From NCBI RefSeq assembly GCF_029633865.1, contig NC_079223.1, positions 35,753,134-35,817,133 of the forward strand: DNA of 64,000 nucleotides. The letters are read 5' to 3'. The position numbers and the translations under genes were made by a program. Each line of letters opens with the position of its first letter. Positions within the stretch are counted from its first letter, which is position 1. The notes under the pieces are model-generated. The model had not been told where the DNA came from. It made no database searches and saw only the letters and a list, made by a program, of their open reading frames with translations. This document shows, in pieces, positions 57,250 to 64,000 of the stretch. Origin of the DNA: Lampris incognitus (taxonomy: Eukaryota; Chordata; Actinopteri; Lampriformes; Lampridae).

Positions 57250-57801
57250 CTGTCTTTAAATGCTTGACTCATTTCTCTCCAGCTATTTCTTTCCTGCTAT
57301 TTGTTGCAAACTGTATGCACAAGCCAATATGCTGCCACACAAATTTCATATGTGTACAGATGATGTTAAAACTGCTCTTTTTAGGGCCTACCGTATGCCA
57401 CTCTATACAGCCCACTTGTGGTGCGACTATAGCAAAGCAAAAATGAAAAAGCTGCAGCTAGCATACAATGATGCATTCAGACTCTTGCTCAAGCTTCCAA
57501 GATGGACAAGTGCGAGTCATATGTTTGTGACTAGCAATGTTCCCACTTTTCATGCTGTGCTGAGAAATTTTATGTACAAATTTGTGTCGATTGATTGATT
57601 CCAAGAATGTAATTATAATGCTCTTAACTGAGCCTACACAAAGCGACCCAAGGTACTCCTCTTGTTTCTGGAAACATTGGAACAAATGCCTGTATAGCTT
57701 TTAATCATTGTGGACTTGTGATCTGCTCTTTTAGCTATACTTTTGTGTTCTTGTCCGGTGTTGTATTTTTGCTGTTGTTGTTGTTTTTTTTTATATGGAT
57801 C

Positions 57802-57818
57802 TACCTGTGTGTCTGAAT
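57802..57818. repeat. Target-site duplication of the RTE-X insertion, left copy
   Basis: TACCTGTGTGTCTGAAT, repeated at 60955-60971. Both copies are identical over 16-17 bp; the first T may belong to the element. Confidence 0.85.
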
Positions 57819-57846
57819 CTACTACTACTACTTTCGGCTGCTCCCG

Positions 57847-59874
57847 TTAGGGGTCGCCACAGCGGATCATCCGTTTCCATTTCTTCCTGTCTTCTGCGTC
57901 TTCCTCTGTCACACCAGCCACCTGCATGTCTTCCCTCACCACATCCATAAACCTCCTCTTTGGCCTTCCTCTTCTCCTCTTCCCTGGCAGCTCCATATTC
58001 AGCATCTTTCTCCCAATATACTCAGCATCTCTCCTCCACACATGTCCAAGCCATCTCAATCTTGCCTCTCTTGCTTTGTCTCCAAACCGTCCAACCTGAG
58101 CGGTCCCTCTAATATAATCGTTCCTAATCCTGTCCTTCTTCGTTACTCCCAGTGAAAATCTTAGCATCTTCAACTCTGCCACCTCCAGCTCCGCCTCCTG
58201 TCTTTTCGTCAGTGCCACTGTCTCCAAACCATATAACATAGCTGGTCTCACAACCATCTTGTAAACTTTCCCTTTAACTCTTGCTGATACCCTTCTGTCG
58301 CAAATCACTCCTGACACACTTCTCCACCCACTCCACCCTGCCTGCACTCTCTTCTTCACCTCTCTCATGCACTCCCCGTTACTTTGGACAGTTGACCCCA
58401 AGTATTTAAACTCAAATGCCTTTGTCACCTCCACTCCTTGCATCCTGACCATTCCACTGTCCTCTCTCTCATTCACGCATAGGTATTCCGTCTTGCTCCT
58501 ACTGACTTTCATTCCTCTTCTCTCCAGTGCATACCTCCACCTCTCCAGGCTCTCCTCAACCTGCACCCTACTCTCGCTACAGATCACAATGTCATCCGCG
58601 AACATCATCGTCCATGGAGACTCCTGCCTGATCTTGTCCGTCAACCTGTCCATCACCATTGCAAACAAGAAAGGGCTAAGAGCCAATCCTTGATGTAATC
58701 CCACCTCCACCTTGAACCCATCTGTCATTCCAACCGCACACCTCACCATTGTCACACTTCCCTCATACGTATCCTGCACCACTCCTACATACTTCTCTGC
58801 AACTCCTGACTTCCTCATACAATACCAAACCTCCTCTCTCGGCACTCTGTCATAAGCTTTCTCTAAATCTACAAAGACACAATGCAACTCTTTCTGGCCT
58901 TCTCTATACTTCTCCATCAACATTCTCAAAGCAAACATCGCATCTGTGGTGCTCTTTCGTGACATGAAACCATACTGCTGCTCGCTGATCGTCACCTCTC
59001 CTCTTAACCTAGCTTCTATTACTCTTTCCCAAATCTTCATGCTGTGGCTGATCAACTTTATACCTCTGTAGTTGTTACAGTTCTGCACATCGCCCTTGTT
59101 CTTGAAAATCGGTACCAGTATGCTTCTTCTCCACTCCTCAGGCATCCTCTCACTTTCCAGGATTGTGTTAAACAATCTAGTTAAAAACTCCACTGCCATC
59201 TCTCCTAAACATCTCCATGCCTCCACAGGTATGTCATCAGGACCAACTGCCTTTCCATTCTTCATCCTCTTCATAGCTGCCCTCACTTCCTCCTTGCTAA
59301 TCCGCTGAACTTCCTGATTCACTATCCCTACATCATCCAACCTTCTCTCTTTCTCATTTTCTTCATTCATCAGCCCCTCAAAGTATTCCTTCCACCTTAG
59401 CACACTCTCCTCGCTTGTCAGCACATTTCCATCTCTATCCTTGCTCGCCCTAACTTGCTGCACATCCTTTGCAGCTCGGTCCCTCTGTCTAGCCAATCGG
59501 TACAAGTCCTTTTCTCCTTCCTTAGTGTCTAATCTGTCATACAACTCACCATACGCCTTTTCCTTTGCCTTTGCCACCTCTCTCTTTGCTTTAAGCTGCA
59601 TCTCCTTGTACTCCTGTCTACTTTCTTCATCTCTCTTACTATCCCACTTCTTCTTTGCCAACCTTTTCCTCTGTATAATTTGCTGTACTTCCTCATTCCA
59701 CCACCAAGTCTCCTTGTCTTCCTTCCTCTGTCCTGATGACACACCAAGTACCTTCCTAGCTGTCTCCCTCACTATTTCTGCAGTGGTTTTCCAGCCATCT
59801 GGCAACCCTTCACTACCACCCAGTGCCTGTCTTAACTCCTGCCTGAACTCCACACAACAGTCTTCCTTCTTCAA
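57847..59874 (-). CDS. RTE-X reverse transcriptase part of the LINE polyprotein
   Basis: About 675 codons read open. Linker (KETWWWNEEVQ near 59700), RT domain with GKAVGPDDIPVEAWRCL near 59230, IFKNKGDVQNCNNYRGI near 59080, FVDLEKAYDRVPREE near 58870, GLHQGLALSPFLFAMVMDRL near 58660, MFADDIVIC near 58600 (catalytic FADD) and KFEYLGS-type block near 58400. The C-terminal part has ARLRWLGHVWRRD near 58050. It is normally one protein with the upstream endonuclease. In this copy a TGA at 59878-59880 separates them, where the family reads a second tryptophan (PKIKW then KLKKED). The listed start is only the first possible codon after that stop and is not a natural start. Confidence 0.88.
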   Translation of the reverse strand: MKKEDCCVEFRQELRQALGGSEGLPDGWKTTAEIVRETARKVLGVSSGQRKEDKETWWWNEEVQQIIQRKRLAKKKWDSKRDEESRQEYKEMQLKAKREVAKAKEKAYGELYDRLDTKEGEKDLYRLARQRDRAAKDVQQVRASKDRDGNVLTSEESVLRWKEYFEGLMNEENEKERRLDDVGIVNQEVQRISKEEVRAAMKRMKNGKAVGPDDIPVEAWRCLGEMAVEFLTRLFNTILESERMPEEWRRSILVPIFKNKGDVQNCNNYRGIKLISHSMKIWERVIEARLRGEVTISEQQYGFMSRKSTTDAMFALRMLMEKYREGQKELHCVFVDLEKAYDRVPREEVWYCMRKSGVAEKYVGVVQDTYEGSVTMVRCAVGMTDGFKVEVGLHQGLALSPFLFAMVMDRLTDKIRQESPWTMMFADDIVICSESRVQVEESLERWRYALERRGMKVSRSKTEYLCVNEREDSGMVRMQGVEVTKAFEFKYLGSTVQSNGECMREVKKRVQAGWSGWRSVSGVICDRRVSARVKGKVYKMVVRPAMLYGLETVALTKRQEAELEVAELKMLRFSLGVTKKDRIRNDYIRGTAQVGRFGDKAREARLRWLGHVWRRDAEYIGRKMLNMELPGKRRRGRPKRRFMDVVREDMQVAGVTEEDAEDRKKWKRMIRCGDP

Positions 59875-59877
59875 CTT

Positions 59878-60837
59878 TCACCATTTGATCTTCGGCTGTG
59901 TCTTCACTCGCTTCCTCTTCTTGGTCTCCAAAGTCATCCTACAGACCACCATCCGATGCTGCCTAGCTACGCTCTCCCCTGTCACCACCTTGCAGTCTCC
60001 AATCCCTTTTAGATGGCGCCTTCTACATAAGATATAGTCCACCTGTGTGCACTTTCCTCCACTCTTGTACGTCACCCTGTGTTCCCCCCTCTTCTTGAAA
60101 TATGTATTCACCACAGCCATTTCCATCCTTTTCACAAAATCCACCACCATCTGTCCTTCCACATTTCTCTTCTTGACTCCATACCTTCCCATCACCTCCT
60201 CATCACCTCTGTTCCCTTCACCAACATGTCCATTGAAGTCCGCTCCAATCACCACTCTCTCCTCCTTGGGTACCCTCTCCACCATGTCGTCCAACTCATT
60301 CCAGAATTCTTCTTTTTCATCCATCTCACACCCAACTTGCGGGGCATATGCGCTGATAACATTCAGCAATAAACCCTCAATTTCCAGCTTCATACTCATC
60401 ACTCTGTCTGACACTCTCTTCACCTCCAGCACGCTCTTGACATACTCTTCCTTCAGAATTACCCCTACCCCATTTCTCCTCCCATTCACACCATGGTAGA
60501 AGAGTTTGAACCCACCTCCGATACTCCTGGCCTTACTCCCCTTCCACCTGGTCTCTTGCACACACAGTATGCCTACCTTTCTTCTTTCCATCATGTCAGC
60601 CAGCTCTCTCCCTTTACCAGTCATAGTGCCAACATTCAAAGTTCCAACTCTCACCTCCACATGCCTACCCTTCCTCCTCTCTAGCTGCCTCTGGACATGC
60701 TTTCCCCCTCTCCTTCTCCTTCGCCCAACAGTAGCATAGTTTCCACCGACACCCTGCTGGTTAACAGTACCGGCGGCGGTCGTTGGTAACCCGGGCCTCG
60801 GCCGATCCGGTATGTAAGTCTTATTTATGATCCGCAT
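59878..60837 (-). CDS. RTE-X apurinic/apyrimidinic-like endonuclease part
   Basis: 319 codons from ATG at 60837. It is the endonuclease that nicks target DNA before reverse transcription. Family residues are visible: TLNVGTMTG (Asn), VQETRWKG (Glu), ISAYAPQ, GADFNGHVG (Asp, Asn), CTQVDYILC (Asp) and ARQHRMVVC (His). A basic stretch RRRRRGGKHVQRQLERRKGR precedes the domain. It ends at the in-frame TGA that splits it from the reverse transcriptase, with frame preserved on both sides. Confidence 0.87.
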   Translation of the reverse strand: MRIINKTYIPDRPRPGLPTTAAGTVNQQGVGGNYATVGRRRRRGGKHVQRQLERRKGRHVEVRVGTLNVGTMTGKGRELADMMERRKVGILCVQETRWKGSKARSIGGGFKLFYHGVNGRRNGVGVILKEEYVKSVLEVKRVSDRVMSMKLEIEGLLLNVISAYAPQVGCEMDEKEEFWNELDDMVERVPKEERVVIGADFNGHVGEGNRGDEEVMGRYGVKKRNVEGQMVVDFVKRMEMAVVNTYFKKRGEHRVTYKSGGKCTQVDYILCRRRHLKGIGDCKVVTGESVARQHRMVVCRMTLETKKRKRVKTQPKIKW

Positions 60838-61002
60838 ATTTGATTTGGCAAAGATTTTACGCCGGATGCCCTTCCTGGCGCAACCCTCCCCATTTGTCCG
60901 GGCTTGGGACCGGCACTAAGGATGTACTGGCTTGTGCATCCTCAGTGGCTGGGTTACCTGTGTGTCTGAATAAAGTAAGATTTGATTTGATTGATTGATA
61001 TT

Positions 61003-61849
61003 CGTACGTTCCGAGTTTTCCGTCAAAAGTACTTTCCTTCAAGAGTATATTTTTCACTTATTACTTTCCTCTTCCACCCATCCTCCTCCCCCTCTAGAAA
61101 CAAGAAACAGACCACGGAGCAACTCCCTAAGATGCATTATTACCCTGCTTTCATTTTACTGTCTATTTTGTATCAACAGTAAGCCTAACAGACCGTGGAT
61201 ATCCAATTCTCTAATCACATCTAGGAAAAGAGGGAGATTGGACGACTAGAGCTCTGTGCCTTTATACAGAGGGCTTTTATAGACCGTCTCTTCCGTCTCT
61301 TCCAAGGATTGTCGGAAACAGGCCTGCCAAGCCAAGCGAGTAAACATATTAATCTCAGGGCTGTAGAGGCGATACAGAAATTAAACGGTCAGGACCTTTA
61401 GAGCTGCAGAGCTCCCAGAGGAGCCTGGGAGACTCAGCTGCACATAGCCCTGTCCAGCACAGCAGGAAATGGCATTCCCATAAAACTGAAGGGCTCTTTG
61501 GAGAAGACCAGCCTCTCTATTTCTGTTGTTCCCATGGTGGGGTTAAACTATGTGGCATTGCGAAATCAAAATGTGCTGTGTGTATGAGAGACACTGTGCA
61601 GCAAAGCAAGACACACAAGGGGGGGAAGGGGCAGGAGATACAGACACTGATAGCCTGTCCTTTTTATACAAAAGGCACACTAAGCAGGACTGCTGCCACA
61701 TGTCAATAGGCCAAAGATGGTAGTGGGCTGCACCACACCCCACTATCAAAGGGCGAGCAGATATTCATAATTTACTTTGTCTTGGCTAAACACTCGACTG
61801 AAGCCATTGCACAGTAAAGAAACCTTTGATCTTCTTCTATTAATCAAAA
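61003..61849. other. Intergenic sequence
   Basis: No gene or clear repeat recognised. Short open frames on both strands have no coding character. Confidence 0.5.
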
Positions 61850-62020
61850 AGACATGCATGCCAACATGCATGCCAACATGCATGTTGGCATGCAAAGAAG
61901 AACTAGAGTTGGGCCCCGGGTGCTGCAGCTGCCCACTGCTCCTATACAATAGGATGGGTTAAATGCAGCAAACACATTCATTGTAGGAATACAATGACAA
62001 CATAAAGTGGCTTTCTTAAA
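61850..62020 (+). mobile_element. tRNA-derived SINE (family A), 3' fragment with a palindrome
   Basis: It starts at AATCAAAAAGACATGCATGC, continues with GAACTAGAGTTGGGCCCCGG and CAGCTGCCCACTGCTCC and ends TGGGTTAAATGCAGCAAAC followed by GGAATACAATGACAAC. The usual CATGCATGTTAGGGTT region is replaced by a run of CATGCCAA units forming a perfect 28-bp palindrome at 61867-61894. Confidence 0.75.
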
Positions 62021-62560
62021 AGATCCATATGTCCATATATATTAGATGGGTTCCACTGAATTTTAAGAATATAAATTATTACTAATTATTACTAATATTA
62101 GCGATAATGACAAAGAATTTTCTTGGCTTCTTCTCCTTTTTCTCCTTTTTCTTCATGTTCTTGTTCTTGTTCTTGTTCTTGTTCTTCTTCTTCTTCTTCT
62201 TCTTCTTCTTCTTGTCATCATCATCATTGTTGTTGGTGTCATGTTGCTGTTTGTTATTATTCAGTAATGAATTTCATACAGACCAGTGCACAGGCTAAGT
62301 GATGGTTACGTCACATGAAGCCTATATGTTTCCATACCAGCTATTTTTATTGGATTTCCCTCCCACTATACCCGCATAGGAGCACAGTGTGCGTCTGCGC
62401 AATAAGCTATAGTCTAGCTACTGGTTCACGGTGGTGGTGGTGGTGGTGGGGGGGGGGGGTTTCTTCCCCCAGCATTTCTACAGCTGATTCACGAAATATT
62501 ATACAAGCCATGTTAGGCGGAATCCTCCCGGAGCCGGACCTCCCCGTTTGCTGAATATAG
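62021..62560. other. Upstream region of lgi1 with simple repeats
   Basis: A (TTC)n/(TTG)n-rich tract at about 62133-62240 and a (GGT)n-poly-G tract at about 62430-62459. No exon seen. Confidence 0.55.
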
Positions 62561-62784
62561 GCGTGGCTTTGGATGGAGGCGCTCCGGGATCCCCACCTGC
62601 CCTCACACCGTTGTTGTCGCTGTGCCAAGCTTGTTATATCTGCCAAAGATTTGAACTAAGACGCGTCTGGATATCCATTCAGGTTTGGACTGGGACGCGT
62701 TCGTTCAGGGGTTAGGCTGTTTTGGGGTCGGTGTTTTGGCTCTAACATCCAAGCGAGTGTTCATAATTCTCACACGACCCGTGC

Positions 62785-62794
62785 GATAAATAAG
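62785..62794 (+). promoter_or_regulatory. Possible TATA-like element of lgi1
   Basis: GATAAATAAG about 125 bp before the lgi1 start codon, within a GC-richer region. Position would fit a transcription start near 62815-62825. Motif match only. Confidence 0.25.
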
Positions 62795-62917
62795 CAGCAG
62801 CGAGGACGGGCTGTCGGACCGGACCGGGCCTTCAGGACCGCAGATAGGCGGGAGCAGATCAGTCACCCTGGTTCATGTGTAGGATTATCCGGTGCACAGG
62901 TCGTGCACACAGCGAGA

Positions 62918-63440
62918 ATGGAGCGTGCAAACAAGATCCCCACAGGATTCGCCGTCTTGCTTTTGCTGGTGTCAGTTTTGCTGGTGGCAGACGGCAAGAG
63001 ACCCCGGCAGCCTCGCTGTCCCTCATCATGTACATGTACCAAAGATAACGCCTTGTGCGAAAGCGCAGGGTTGATTCCGCGCAGCTTTCCCTCCGATGTC
63101 ATATCACTGTAAGTCATATTGTTGTGCTTTCCCCCCCTTTTTTTGTCATTATCCTGCAAAGATTGCAACCTCCCAATCTGAGTGCTTGGAAATAATAATA
63201 AAAAAAGATTTATCACACTGGCATGCTCCTTTCTCCAGCCCTCTCTGCGGGCTAAGATGTCAGGTTTAAACAGAGCTGCTGTGTGTTGCATAGCCTTCCT
63301 ACTGTGGAGGGCTGGTTTCTCTTGACCATTTCACAGACTGACAATCTGCCGCCCTTGTTTCCCCGCAGATCGTTCGTGAAGTCCGGCTTCAGTGAAATCC
63401 CGAAAGAGAGCTTCATCCACACGCCTGCCCTGCATCTCCT
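62918..63440 (+). CDS. lgi1: Leucine-rich glioma-inactivated 1 (lgi1), exons 1 and 2
   Basis: LGI1 is a secreted neuronal protein that bridges ADAM22/ADAM23 across synapses. Exon 1 CDS 62918-63108: ATG in AGCGAGAATGG, a signal peptide with a hydrophobic core ([14 protein letters not shown]) at residues 11-24, then the cysteine-rich LRR N-terminal cap [14 protein letters not shown], against human [14 protein letters not shown]. Exon 2 63369-63440 is exactly 72 nt, one leucine-rich repeat ([20 protein letters not shown] against human [20 protein letters not shown]). Both introns are GT-AG and phase 2. The remaining exons (other LRRs and the EPTP beta-propeller) lie right of the window. Teleosts can have lgi1a and lgi1b; the sequence here does not tell which. 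An upstream GTG in frame is ignored. Confidence 0.95.
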
Positions 63441-64000
63441 GTGAGGTTTCCCCTCTCCTCGCTCTTTGTTGCCTTGTGTCAGTGATCAACGCCATGTTAA
63501 AATGGGACAGAGGACAGAGATACTGGTGTATTGCACTGAATCGGCTAAGGTGCATCTCATGTGAAAGTGATCTCGGGCTGATTTCTCATTTTCGAGGCAC
63601 ACGGCGACTGTCACGTTGCACCCCTCTGGTTTACACCCAGCATTTGCTTGACAGCTGTGTTTCCGCCGAGAGATCAAAATACAGTTCACGGTGGTTTAGC
63701 ATGAAGCTTGTTTTGCAGGGGATCCCCCTCCCCCCTCCCCTTTAACCGAGGGAAGTCCCCCCTCTGTCTCGTTGAGTGGCATATTGACTGAGACACGTTT
63801 GTCTTTCGAAACAAAGCTGCGGGTCTTAACTGCACGAGTTGTTCTTGTGTAATGTGAAGTCCTGCATGTACGGGAGGTGCTACATAATTAAATGTTATTA
63901 TTGCAATTATTATCATCAGAAGAGACAGATAGGGCTATACACATGTAGTATATGTGCTGATATGGGGTGATGGTTTTAAATGTAATACAATACATTTTTT
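63441..64000 (+). other. lgi1: lgi1 intron 2, start
   Basis: It begins with the donor GTGAGG. No further 72-nt LRR exon is seen before the window ends. Short open frames on both strands are not coding-like. Confidence 0.6.

Larger units (their letters stand above)
57819..60955 (-). mobile_element. Near full-length RTE-X LINE, reversed, with target-site duplication
   Basis: About 3.14 kb between identical 16-17 bp target duplications (57802-57818 and 60955-60971). On the minus strand it has a short 5' UTR (60838-60955), an endonuclease-reverse transcriptase frame split only by one in-frame TGA, and a 3' end TGGCGACCCCTAACGGGAGC then AGCCGAAAGTAGTAGTAGTAG. This short-repeat tail instead of poly(A) is usual for the RTE-X group. 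Intact length and identical target copies point to a recent insertion. Confidence 0.93.
57250..61002 (+). mobile_element. 5'-truncated LINE (jockey superfamily) split by an RTE-X LINE
   Basis: An open frame at 57260-57598 reads the C-terminal part of a reverse transcriptase protein: LYAQANMLPHKFHMCTDDVK, KLQLAYNDAFRLLLKLPRW and VPTFHAVLRNFMYKFV. Its 3' UTR runs to ACCTGTGTGTCTGAAT, is interrupted by the RTE-X element, and resumes with the same bases at 60956 followed by AAAGTAAGATTTGATTTGAT and a (TTGAT)n end near 61000. Only the end of the element was ever inserted here, so it was dead on arrival. Confidence 0.75.

Noticed and set aside
58367-60739. Plus-strand open frames across 58.4-60.7 kb
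   Set aside because: They are antisense shadows of the reversed RTE-X LINE.
62107-62298. Phenylalanine-rich open frame before lgi1
   Set aside because: It is a translation of the TTC/TTG simple repeat.

Overview
This window is nuclear DNA of a ray-finned fish, probably a teleost. It carries split vertebrate genes with GT-AG introns, long dinucleotide repeats, and repeats typical of fish: tRNA-derived SINEs, a 5S-headed SINE, RTE-X, L2-like and L1/Tx1-like LINEs, Tc1 elements, a chromovirus and a DIRS-like element. All recognised host genes are on the + strand. Their order is cep55 (3' part), pde6c (complete), a 3' piece of bloc1s5, then lgi1 (5' part). cep55, pde6c and lgi1 are also neighbours on human chromosome 10q23.33, which supports the gene calls.

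Layout: 1-7.2 kb holds the 3' part of a Ty3/Gypsy chromovirus fossil abutting a 5'-truncated L1/Tx1-like LINE. Both lie upstream of the first visible cep55 exon. 7.5-13.5 kb carries eight cep55 exons, including a 51-nt exon. 13.5-16.6 kb is intergenic. 16.6-27.06 kb is pde6c, with 22 exons that join in one open frame of 846 codons. 27-36.6 kb is mostly noncoding, with microsatellites, an intact Tc1/mariner element whose catalytic spacing is DD38E (31,483-33,100) and two 3' exons of bloc1s5 (33.56-34.42 kb). 36.6-62.5 kb has no host gene that I can recognise. It is a patchwork of LINE pieces, SINEs, a DIRS-like fossil split by a short-LTR Gypsy element, and a near-complete RTE-X LINE with a 16-17 bp target duplication. 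62.9-63.4 kb holds lgi1 exons 1 and 2.

The genes share no pathway: cep55 acts in cytokinetic abscission, pde6c in cone phototransduction, bloc1s5 in lysosome-related organelle biogenesis and lgi1 at synapses. The most unusual points are the intact DD38E transposon, the isolated bloc1s5 3' exons, the CVIC prenylation tail of Pde6c, the missing ffar4/rbp4/fra10ac1, and several dated nests of elements within elements. I found no convincing new multi-gene system.
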